Below are positions 25,701 through 31,800 of a stretch of 64,000 nucleotides of DNA, piece by piece. The notes under the pieces were generated by a model. The model searched no databases. It was given only the letters and a program-made list of their open reading frames with translations, and was not told the origin of the DNA. This DNA is from Dipteris shenzhenensis (Eukaryota > Polypodiophyta > Polypodiopsida > Gleicheniales): NCBI GenBank assembly GCA_047967505.1, contig CM106541.1; one strand, given 5' to 3'. The position numbers were made by a program, and so were the translations under genes. Within the stretch, counting starts at the first letter, position 1. Every line of letters starts with the position of its first letter.

Positions 25701-28700
25701 TCTTGTTTTAGTTTTCTGATGAAGCTATCCTTGCTTCTTGTCACAATTAGATCATCTATGTACAAAAGTGCAATAGTAATGTCTTCCCCTTGAACTTTGT
25801 AGTAGAGAGTATGATCTGCATTGGATTTCATGTATCCCAGATCAGCAAAATACTTGTCAATTCTGCTGTACCAACTTCTGGGTGCTTGCTTCAAGCCGTA
25901 GAGACTTTTCTTGAGATGGCAAACCTTATTCTCTTTTCTTGGTTCAACATAACATGCTGGTAGTTGCATGTAGACTTCCTCGTCTAGGTAACCATTGAGA
26001 AATGCATTCTTGACATCGAGCTGGTACACATTCCATTTGTTGAGTGTCGCTAGTGATATCAAGAACCGTATCGAATCCATCTTTGCTACTGGAGCATAAG
26101 TCTCATCATATTGCTGTGCAAATCCTTTTGCAACTAGTATGGCTTTGTATCTCTGAATACTGCCATCTGGATTGTACTTCACTTTGTATACCCATTTGTT
26201 TGCTATGGCCTTCTTTCCCGATGGAAGGTTGCATAATTCCCAAGTGTTATTTTTATACAAAGCATCCATTTCTTCATTCATAGCAGTTTGCCATTCTGGC
26301 TTGTCTACTGCGTCTTCGAAGTACACTGGCTCTTCTGTAGCCATGATGGTAGTCATAAGAGCATAATTAGTGGTTTCAACCTGAATTGCTTTGCCTTTCT
26401 GAGCATATGTTAATCTGGTTGGAGATCTGCTTTCCCTAGTAGACCGTCTGAGCTGATGTGGCTGTGCTTGGGGTGTTACTGGCAATTCTTGCTCTTCTTC
26501 ATCAACCTGTTCTGTAGATGACTGTGAAGTTGATGCTTCTATCTCCTGTGTAGATGAGGTTTTCCATTGTGATTCCTAATCAAAGATTACATCTCTGGAG
26601 ATAATGACCTTGCGGTTGATGGGATCATACAATTTGTATGCTTTGCTTTCTTCACTGTAGCCAACCATGATGCATTTGCGTGACTTCGCATCCAATTTCC
26701 TGCGATGATCATCATGTATGTGGGCATATGCTATGCAACCAAATATGCAGAGATGCCCAATGTGTGGCTTGTGTCCAGTGAATGCTTCATAAGGAGTCAT
26801 ACCCTGTATCGGTTCGGTAGGAAGCCGATTAAGCAAATAGTTTGCAGTGGCTATTGCTTCTGCCCAATACTGATTCGGAAGATGCTTTTCACTAAGCATT
26901 GCTCTAGCACTGTCTGCTAAAGTCCCATTCTTCCTTTCAGCTCTTGCATTCTATTGAGGAGTATTTGCACATGTGAATTGTCTTCGAAGTCCGTGATTTT
27001 TACAAAAGTTCATGAATGCTAAAGACATGTATTCACCTCCTCTATCTGATCTCATGACCTTGATCTTTCTGCCTGTTTGGTTTTCTACCATTGCTTTGAA
27101 TTCTTGAAATCTGGAAAACACTTCAGATTTCTCTTTCAGAAAGTAGACCCAATAATATCTGCTATAGTCGTCGATGAAAGTCAAGTAATAAAGTGAACCA
27201 TTGATGCTGCGGGTCTGGGCATAACCCCATACATCTGTATGTATCAAATCAAGAATACCTTGTGCACGAGAGGTACTTCTGACAAAGTTGGTTCGCTTTT
27301 GTTTGCCAAAGCAGCATGCTTCGCAAACTTTTCCAAGAAACTATAGCTTCGGAATCCCAATTGCCATTTTTTGATTCCTGAGATCTAACAAGTACTTGAA
27401 GTTGACATGACCATATCTCTTGTGCCATTTTGCAGATAGTGGCATTTGTTGCGGTTGAGCTGACATGGCATGCTTATCTGGTATTGTAGCTAGCATTCTG
27501 TATAAGCGTCCTTCCTTGACACCTTTTGCTACTAGCTGACATCTTTTGGATTTGTCTGTGATAGTGCATTCATCACCATCGAAGATGACTTTGTAATTGT
27601 GTTCCGTCATTTGACCTACTGACAAAAGGTTCTTGCTGAGCTTCGGAACATAGAGCACATCTTTCACCAATCCTTTTGTACCAGTGAAATTGTTCATAGG
27701 GCTAACGCCTGTCCCTTGAACTGGATTCGGTGTCTTATCTGCTGTGTAGATGACATTTTTCTGACCTTCTAATGGCTTCATTTCTGTGAACCATTCCTGA
27801 TGATTTGTGATGTGAGATGATGCACCGCTGTCGATGTACCAAGGATCCTGTTCCACTTGGTCGACTTGATAGCTATAATGCTCTTTGGGATTGTAATCAA
27901 TGTCTGGGTACACTGTATCAATCTGATGCATTTCCTCGCTTGCAAAAAACATATTTCCATGCTCATTTGCAAAATGACTGTGACTAGAATGTCCACCACG
28001 ATGATTTCCTCTGCCTCAGGAATTCCCTCGATTACTGCTAGATTGACCACCTTGGTCGTATTGCTTCTTGCGGCAATCTCTCTCATAGTGTCCAAACTTG
28101 TGACTGTAGTTACACTGGATGTTTCACACATTGGTGGATGCATGCCCTCGTCCTTGAAATCTTCCTCGGTTGGAATGATCTCCTCTTTGCTGATTCTGAT
28201 GTTGTTGAGGATGATGCTGATGCTGATGCTGATTTTGACTTTGATTTTATTGATGATGACTACTTTTCTGATATGATCTACCTCTTCCTCTGCCTCTCCC
28301 TCTGCTTCTGTCTGAAGCTGTGAATGCCTGATCATTAGAATGACCTTTACGTGCTTGAATAGCTTGAGTCCTGAGTTCTTCACCAAGCAGGACTGATTGA
28401 AGTTCTTCCAGTGTCGGAATTTGCCGTTGGGTGGCAATACTCTGGACTAGATTCTCGTATCCCTCTCCTAGTCCATTCAGGATTACTTGAACCATTTATG
28501 TGGGGTCCATAGTCTCTCCTGCTGCTGCAAGTTGTCGCAATGCTTTCCCCATCGAGATGATTTGTCTAGTCTACACAATAGATGGATTGAGTGTCACTCA
28601 CTTGGATATTTAGGACTGGGTGCCTCTCTCTTGCTAGAGACCTGAGATCTCTCTGAATGATGGGGCTTGGGAGATGGTTGTGAGCATCGCAACCTAGATA

Positions 28701-30861
28701 TTTGGGTTGCGAGATGCAATTTGAGGAACTAGACTCAGGCTACAGCCACCCTCATCAACATCTGGCACGATATCATTTGCACCTTGTGAGCTACCTAGGA
28801 GCTGTAGGTGCGGTGAGCGTGGGAGCAAGCACAAGATTCAAGAACCGTGAGAAGATGGCCTACAAAACCCCCTCCATGGTATGGGCTGAAGTATTCTGGA
28901 AACGTCTCAAAATACCTGGTATTTTTTGGTCATGGTGGCACATGTTCATCCAAAAGGATATAGCCTCCTATGAATGTACAAGGTATGTCAGATCATGTAA
29001 CAAAGGGAACCAAGTGTAAAGCGTGTCGGAAGACTTCAAACTTGGGACGACGAACTTGGGATGAGGAAGTGCCTTTGTAAACATATTTGCTATGTTGTCC
29101 TCTGTGGGAAGGTAGGACAACTCTATGTCTCCTGCTGACAACCGCTCTCGAACATAATGATAGTGAACTTCAATGTGCTTGGTACGCGCATGAAACACTG
29201 GGTTACGTGCAATGGCCAAAGCACTCTGGCATCAGTGTAGACCATAGTGGAGGATGTGTGGCGAATACCAAGATCTGTAAGTAACTGTCGAAGCCAGACA
29301 TACTCTACTGTAGCAGTGAAGGCTGCCCTATACTCATCCTCACAGCTAGATGTGGCAACTGTTGGTTGCTTCTTGCTGAGCCAAGAGATACATGAACTGC
29401 CAAGCAAAAAACAATTGTCGGTATGTGACACTCTGGTGTCGGAACAACCTGCCCAGTCACTATTTGTGTAAGCATGCATGGTAAGTGAACCCTGATCACC
29501 ATAGAAGAGGGCTAAATCCTGAGTGCCTCTGAGATATCTGAAGACTCTCTTCACTACTTGCCAATGCTGTGAACTGGGCATGTGCATGAACCTGCTGAGC
29601 TGAGATACTGCATACTGTAAGTCAGGTCTAGCGTGGCAGAAGTAAATGAGACATCCAACAGCCTACTGGTAAAGAGTGATATCACATGGTGGGCTCCCAT
29701 CATGAGCTGAAAAATTGAAGCCAGGGTCCACTGGAGTAGAGATTGGCTTGCAATCCTCAAACTGAAAACGATCAAGGAGCTGTCCAATATACTTGGACTG
29801 TGACATCATGATACCCCCCTCAGAGGTAATATATGGGGGGAAAGTCTCTAGAGAAAGGGGGGGAAAGAAGAAAGAAACAGTAAGTGCGGGAATGTTGCTC
29901 TGCTTTTGGAGGGATTGTTGGTATATAGAGGAGTTGGAGCGTCATGTGCTAATTATTGGCAAATTTAGAGGAGCTGGGATATCTGAGGGAATGCTGGGTG
30001 GGTGAATGCAATGATGGAGAGGTATGCACTTTCCATTTTCCTGAATTTGCAGAAGCCTTGTGGGTTAAGAGTTGTTGCTGTGACTGATCTCTAGGGGGAA
30101 TGCTGCTTTGCTTTAGAGTGGGAGGGTGCTTTGGTGGAGAGGATAGTGGGGTGGGGAAAATAGTAGGACGGAGAAATTGGACACTTTTTTTTTAATGCAA
30201 AGAAGATAAATTGGAGACTTGTGTTTACCCACTTTTGCCTTTCCTGAATTTGCAGGATTTGTTTGTCTGGGATTGTTTTGGATTAGACATTCATCTTTTA
30301 TGTAAAACGAAGGCTTCAAACATTTTATTGTGTGGATCCATATTGAGTCTAGAAAATAGAGCATTGCTTGAACTCTTTTAACCTTGGCAAGGGTGCAGAT
30401 GAAATCGCTTGGTTTCTCATTGCTGCTGGTGACTTCTTTATTAATGGGGATCATCTTGAACTACACAATGTTTCTGTGTACTGCTGTCAATTCGGCTTTG
30501 ACCACAACAATTGTCGGAGTTCTTAAGGGAGTGGGCACCACGGTAGGTGTTTCTGCTTTCTTGAGTGGATAAGAAGTTTTCTGACGATTATGAATTGTTT
30601 GAATTATTATTGGTTACCCATGAGGAAACAAAATAAGTCTTTATTGCTGTGACCTTACATTCCAAATTTGCATGTTTTCATCAGACTTTAGGTTTCCTAA
30701 TGTTGGGTGGTGTCAAAGTACATGCTCTCAATGTAACTGGTCTAGTGATCAATACTGCCGGTGGTATCTGGTACTCCTTTGCCAAGTATAACCAGAAACA
30801 AAGGAAGAAGGTGGCTAAGCGTAATGATGAGCAAGAACCTGCTTTGAAGTGGAGTTCTTGA
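6594..30861 (+). CDS. Nucleotide-sugar transporter, sqv-7-like (seven exons, 355 aa)
   Basis: Seven exons (6594-6718, 7521-7626, 7777-8022, 22295-22405, 22522-22680, 30399-30542, 30685-30861) join into one 355-aa open frame with GT-AG at every intron. The product belongs to the triose-phosphate/nucleotide-sugar transporter family and closely resembles plant sqv-7-like proteins of the At5g55950 type. Such proteins exchange nucleotide sugars for nucleotide monophosphates across ER or Golgi membranes; the substrate here is unknown. Diagnostic blocks are FINKAVLMQYPHSMT, YNANVAFALASLKGVN, ALGDFSFDL and NSALTTTIVGVLKGVG, and hydrophobic helices fill residues about 43-340. The C-terminus is basic and hydrophilic (KQRKKVAKR). 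Introns 1, 2, 4 and 6 are short. Intron 3 is 14,272 bp and intron 5 is 7,718 bp, both packed with retroelements. No stop or frameshift is seen, so the gene appears intact. Exon 1 is the least certain part. Confidence 0.88.
6719..7520 (+). other. Transporter intron 1 with CA/TA-rich simple repeats
   Basis: The intron is 802 bp with donor GTATAT and acceptor 'ggaacag'. It contains degenerate (CA)n and (TA)n tracts from about 7038 to 7290 with interspersed T-runs. No gene or mobile element is recognised in it. Confidence 0.6.
7521..7626 (+). CDS. Transporter exon 2 (residues 42-77)
   Basis: Encodes the first membrane helix, with SAAVSYGVASMAM then FINKAVLMQYPHSMT, a block strongly conserved in plant sqv-7-like transporters. 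The frame is closed upstream by a TGA at 7456, and no ATG precedes the conserved part, so an upstream exon is required. It ends CTCCAG|GTCTGA in phase 0. Confidence 0.9.
7777..8022 (+). CDS. Transporter exon 3 (residues 78-159)
   Basis: The acceptor 'ctggcag' opens an 82-codon exon carrying FYNANVAFALASLKGVN and PMYIALKRLTPLAVL, the core helices of the substrate pathway in this family. It ends TCTCAG|GTATGC in phase 0. The donor opens the 14.3-kb retroelement-filled intron. Confidence 0.95.
8541..8800 (+). mobile_element. tRNA-derived SINE-like element
   Basis: 'tggcttagtgg' at 8541-8551 matches the RNA polymerase III A box, and 'gtgttcaacct' near 8584 is a degenerate B box at SINE-like spacing. 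The 200 bp that follow have no coding capacity. The tail and target duplication were not located, so the right boundary is approximate. A single degenerate tRNA pseudogene is the alternative. It lies in transporter intron 3. Confidence 0.45.
8882..9375 (+). mobile_element. Plus-strand gypsy-type LTR (about 494 bp)
   Basis: The stretch starts TGTAAC and ends GTTACA, a perfect 6-bp terminal inverted repeat with the canonical TG...CA. It is followed after two bases by a full initiator-methionine tRNA primer-binding site, which fixes its 3' end and orientation. Internal 'gcta/ctag' motifs recur. No matching 3' LTR was found to the right, so the element is truncated or interrupted. Confidence 0.7.
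9378..9390 (+). other. Primer-binding site (tRNA-iMet)
   Basis: TGGTATCAGAGCC is complementary to the 3' end of plant initiator tRNA-Met and sits two bases after the LTR end. It marks the start of minus-strand cDNA synthesis of a plus-oriented retrotransposon. Confidence 0.9.
9391..10303 (+). mobile_element. Leader and decayed gag start of the plus-strand gypsy remnant
   Basis: This follows the primer-binding site. No long frame survives. Around 10188-10226, 'tcgtacccttgccactcaa' matches the gag N-terminal coding of the other plus-strand gypsy remnant at about 20137-20155, so decayed gag sequence lies here. The right end, about 10230-10303, abuts the 3' end of the minus-strand chromovirus and may already be that element's LTR. 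Confidence 0.5.
10325..11565 (-). pseudogene. Chromovirus integrase with C-terminal chromodomain (broken)
   Basis: The minus frame 11408-10704 carries the integrase core: SMDFITGL with the first catalytic D, IVSDKDPKF with the second, and a region equivalent to the QTDGQTE block altered to AQSDGSIE. Traces of the HHCC zinc-binding domain (GIHRT, then CRVCQ) lie at about 11420-11560. A second frame, 10624-10325, has HPVFHVSRLKEL and a chromodomain (EYKIKWKD, ATWE), the module that targets chromoviruses to heterochromatin. The two frames are separated by a frameshift near 10625-10703. Confidence 0.85.
11566..12289 (-). pseudogene. Chromovirus RNase H domain (broken)
   Basis: The minus frame 12289-11891 has VLEADVSDFAIGAALFQEGRPVAF and EKELYAVVYALKVWRRYL, the RNase H core. 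It continues in a second frame (11829-11566) with DFEIRYQKGSMNSVADVLSR, which carries the terminal catalytic aspartate. A stop or frameshift near 11830-11890 separates the halves. Confidence 0.85.
12314..12720 (-). pseudogene. Chromovirus reverse transcriptase, C-terminal half
   Basis: The minus frame contains FVVVFLDDILVYSR (the catalytic YxDD-type motif as FLDD) and YLGHKISSEGI. Upstream codons to about 12680 read PFSLTNAPATFQQMMNDLF. The N-terminal fingers and first catalytic aspartate are absent because of the internal deletion joining gag to RT. Confidence 0.85.
12721..13086 (-). pseudogene. Chromovirus gag fragment
   Basis: The minus-strand ATG at 13086 opens a 79-codon acidic, coiled-coil-prone N-terminus (MADSVGPGLAMGD...). 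The frame then breaks. Shifted codons near 12721-12800 read gag-like sequence (KKVVDT stop, LHKWQVHFQFHPYPDE), after which sequence passes directly into mid-RT. The gag C-terminus, zinc knuckle and protease are therefore deleted. Confidence 0.6.
13136..13326 (-). repeat. Copia 3' LTR (191 bp)
   Basis: On the minus strand it begins TGTTGGGG and ends CTTCA. It is preceded (at higher coordinates, 13327-13345) by a polypurine tract reading TTTAGGTGGGAGGT, the second-strand primer. It contains a perfect 22-bp palindrome at 13256-13277 and, on the minus strand, an AATAAA-type signal. Confidence 0.95.
13426..17535 (-). pseudogene. Copia gag-pol polyprotein, one premature stop near the end
   Basis: From the minus-strand ATG at 17535 a 1,313-codon frame encodes gag, a CCHC knuckle (CFYCGKKGHVKSKC, about residue 235), protease (about 320), integrase with HHCC zinc finger (about 448-485) and D-D35-E (about 509, 571, 607), reverse transcriptase with YVDD (about 1051), and RNase H (SDYAG, EAEY, CDSQSA). 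A TAG at 13594-13596 stops it. The same frame then continues open for 55 codons (KHIDVKYHFIRE...NPADLLTKSLP) to a natural TGA at 13426-13428. The protease signature reads D-L-G-A at residues 321-324, where the family has D-S/T-G-A. Both lesions are compatible with C-to-T changes. This is a Tnt1/Tork-like domain order. Confidence 0.93.
17536..19180 (-). other. Long untranslated leader of the copia element
   Basis: About 1.65 kb separates the primer-binding site from the gag ATG, unusually long for a copia element. No gag-like coding is present. The gag-proximal part has recurrent 'ctgtac' and 'gcaaaagccc' blocks (for example near 18045 and 18425). The PBS-proximal part (about 18700-19130) is GC-rich with many CGTACGG/GTACGG palindromic motifs and Ala/Arg-like codon runs without a matching start. 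It may be a packaging or RNA-structure region, or captured sequence. Confidence 0.7.
19181..19195 (-). other. Copia primer-binding site
   Basis: On the minus strand, directly after the 5' LTR end, the sequence reads ACCGGTGTCAGAGCC. It matches the initiator tRNA-Met site TGGTATCAGAGCC except for two transition differences. Position and match support use by tRNA-iMet. Confidence 0.85.
19196..19386 (-). repeat. Copia 5' LTR (191 bp)
   Basis: Identical to the other LTR except at 19203. It is transcribed leftward and would drive the gag-pol frame. It is followed by GAAAC, the second copy of the target duplication. Confidence 0.95.
19392..20240 (+). mobile_element. Plus-strand gypsy remnant: LTR 3' part, PBS and gag start
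   Basis: A primer-binding site TGGTATCAGAGC lies at 19804-19815, just after an LTR end reading CCGTTACA (19802). The LTR 5' end is not identifiable; the first 100 bp here may belong to the chromovirus leader. A gag-like frame opens at ATG 20056 (MVQTRSGK, then an in-frame Met at 20086) with LRTLATQLENQ, and stops at 20203-20205. A shifted frame continues LQQAMTEVNRH, so gag is frameshifted. The gag start matches sequence at about 10188-10226, indicating two members of related families either side of the minus-strand elements. Confidence 0.65.
20497..20652. repeat. Four-copy repeat built on AAAATAG...CTATTTT
   Basis: Blocks at 20497-20520, 20547-20570, about 20578-20602 and about 20628-20652 each contain the inverted pair aaatag/ctattt separated by five bases, followed by 'aggc' or 'aagc' and linked by 'ggctaa...aagcaatTga' spacers. 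Spacing is 50, about 31 and about 50 bp. Each unit could form a small hairpin. They may be internal repeats of an LTR. Confidence 0.8.
20653..22294. other. Rest of transporter intron 3, no gene recognised
   Basis: No coding region is supported. An open frame at 21010-21414 has a small internal repeat (NVSVGSNVSVGS) but no family features. The last 150 bp are AT-rich with a pyrimidine-poor 'atttcggtgcag' acceptor for exon 4. Confidence 0.5.
22295..22405 (+). CDS. Transporter exon 4 (residues 160-196)
   Basis: A 37-codon, phase-0 exon after 'ggtgcag', encoding VSLSVLLTGLGVIIAALGDFSFDL, the signature middle helix pair. It ends TTCCAG|GTTTGC. It directly continues residue 159 from exon 3, 14.3 kb away. 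Confidence 0.95.
22522..22680 (+). CDS. Transporter exon 5 (residues 197-249)
   Basis: A 53-codon, phase-0 exon after 'attgcag', encoding TAYLVLVERSAAEDGLSSIE and LYNSILSLPFLL, conserved in the family. It ends ACAGAAG|GTGAGT, a consensus donor. A long CT run begins six bases inside intron 5. Confidence 0.95.
22687..22740. repeat. (CT)n microsatellite beside the exon 5 donor
   Basis: About 27 CT dinucleotides with two interruptions, starting immediately after the GTGAGT donor. Length variation here could influence recognition of the donor or U2AF-type pyrimidine binding; this is speculative. Confidence 0.95.
22741..24220. other. Transporter intron 5, left part, with degenerate 'caattcgcagcag' repeats
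   Basis: No gene is recognised. Between about 23210 and 23560 the sequence repeats 'aatcgcarca', 'ctccttggaat' and 'ctgggcaccc' blocks about every 40-60 bp, as seen in tandemly structured LTRs. It then enters AT-rich sequence that ends at the LTR starting at 24221. Boundaries of the repeat-bearing element were not found. Confidence 0.45.
24221..24572 (-). repeat. 3' LTR of minus-strand copia (about 352 bp)
   Basis: On the minus strand it begins TGTTGAGAG and ends CTCCCAACA, giving imperfect terminal inverted repeats with TG...CA. It is preceded by a polypurine run TTAAGGGAAGG (24573-24583). A TATA-like GTATATATTC lies inside. No second LTR was found near the gag end at about 28500, so the 5' end of the element is lost. 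Confidence 0.6.
24573..28580 (-). pseudogene. Decayed Ty1/copia gag-pol in transporter intron 5
   Basis: Domains on the minus strand from right to left: gag end (28495-28247), CCHC and a Q/N-rich linker, protease with IDSGASSH (about 27830), pre-integrase, integrase (DVWGYAQ, MRSDRGGEY, then RLPTEPIQGMTPYEAF), reverse transcriptase (YKARLVAKGF-type block, LLYIDDLIV) and RNase H (CDGDYAED, SSKEAEY, YCNNQSA). In-frame stops and frameshifts occur near 25216-25250, 26486-26575, 26940, 27248-27340 and 27950. Part of RT is tandemly duplicated. The copy is much older than the one at 13136-19386 and is truncated within gag. Confidence 0.9.
25477..25768. repeat. Tandem duplication (about 140/152 bp) inside copia RT
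   Basis: 25477-25616 and 25617-25768 are near-identical. The second copy has 12 extra bases (one single base plus an 11-bp block) absent from the first. The duplicated segment covers the region after the RT catalytic LLYIDD block and breaks the frame. Confidence 0.9.
28581..28967. other. Linker between two copia remnants, nothing recognised
   Basis: No coding or LTR features can be assigned. It may contain the 3' LTR of the copia fragment to the right, but no polypurine tract or terminal repeat is clear. Confidence 0.4.
28968..29815 (-). pseudogene. Second copia fragment (end of RT and RNase H)
   Basis: On the minus strand, 29815-29560 encodes the RT tail (SKYIGQLLDRF, PISTPVDPG, CHARPDLQYAVSQLSRFMH) with an in-frame TAG. 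RNase H then follows with YTNSDWAG and KKQPTVATSS, a frameshift near 29220, and NPVFHARTKHIEVHYHYVRE to the C-terminal FTKALP. It is more diverged in sequence from the neighbouring copia copy than two alleles of one family would be, so it is a separate insertion. Confidence 0.88.
29816..30398. other. End of transporter intron 5
   Basis: No gene is present. Duplicated 'gggaatgctgctttgcttt'-like blocks occur near 29890 and 30097. The intron closes with a pyrimidine-containing 'aactcttttaaccttggcaagggtgcag'-type acceptor region at 30398. Confidence 0.5.
30399..30542 (+). CDS. Transporter exon 6 (residues 250-297)
   Basis: A 48-codon, phase-0 exon after 'ggtgcag' encoding LLMGIILNYTMFLCT and NSALTTTIVGVLKGVGTT, the most diagnostic motif of sqv-7/SLC35D-type transporters. 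It ends ACCACG|GTAGGT. Confidence 0.96.
30685..30861 (+). CDS. Transporter exon 7 (residues 298-355 and stop)
   Basis: The acceptor 'catcag' opens 58 codons plus TGA. It encodes the last helix (TLGFLMLGGVKVHALNVTG, GGIWYSFAKY) and a basic, then acidic hydrophilic tail. Continuity with exon 6 gives VGTTTLGF, matching the ungapped family pattern. Confidence 0.95.
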   Translation, partial: TLGFLMLGGVKVHALNVTGLVINTAGGIWYSFAKYNQKQRKKVAKRNDEQEPALKWSS

Positions 30862-31644
30862 TTTTTAACATATTGGATAAATTTTCCTTTGTAAATTTGT
30901 GTTGAGATACAGACTTATGTTTTGGTCAGTGCCGTGAAAACATGGCTGCCATGAAAGGTATCGCCATCTATACAAACTATTTGCTCAGTATAGTTTCATG
31001 AGAGCTCAGTCTGCAGATGCAGAGGGCTGTTAGTATTGGAATGTTAAGCTCCCAGGAATGGTAGGAGCCAACTTTTATTTACATAACCAAACATTAAAAC
31101 CATGCAAGTGGAGCTAGGAGTCGTCATGTTCAAGGTAAAATCTGAGGGTGTACAAGAGCTTGGTCTACGTGTATGAACTTATGTCTTTTAATGCTCATGC
31201 GCTTTGTTCAAGTCTTTGAAGCATCACATTTTGAGGGTCCTGCTACAATGGACATCAGATTTATGTCTTAAATAATGAAGGTACCGATTGAGTGGATTGA
31301 GCACGTGCACTAGGTCTTCGCTTTAAGCAAACTAGAGTTCATACAACTTTCTATTCAAAATTTGTACAAGTTAAACCATTTTACTAGGGATTCATTTCAA
31401 TTTTAAAGAATAATTAACAATATCTACTCAATATAACCAAGACTACTTTTTCCATTTCTTGACATGTTATATTTTGGAAATAGAGACACGGTACATTATC
31501 TTGAAACAAAGATTCTATAAGAAATCTCCATCCATGGTACATGTGAGTGTACACATACAAGTGCATGCGCACTCTCGAGTGTACATGCAAACACACGCAT
31601 GCACGCACACACATGCATGCACGCATGCACGAGCGAGTGCATGC
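30862..31644. other. Transporter 3' flank
   Basis: AT-rich sequence follows the stop, with near-consensus polyadenylation signals such as 'gataaat' at about 30882. No other gene is present. Confidence 0.4.
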
Positions 31645-31645
31645 A

Positions 31646-31724
<79 letters not shown>
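31645..31724. repeat. Compound (CT)n(AC)n microsatellite
   Basis: About 14 CT units pass directly into about 26 AC units. Flanking 31560-31640 and 31735-31800 are rich in alternating 'catgcacgcacaca' purine-pyrimidine sequence, so some 240 bp has Z-DNA-forming character. Long open frames here on both strands are artefacts of the repeat. Confidence 0.97.
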
Positions 31725-31726
<2 letters not shown>

Positions 31727-31800
31727 CCCACGCATGCACGTGCACGCGCACACAGCCACGCACGCACATGCATGCATGTGCACACACACACACACAGCCC

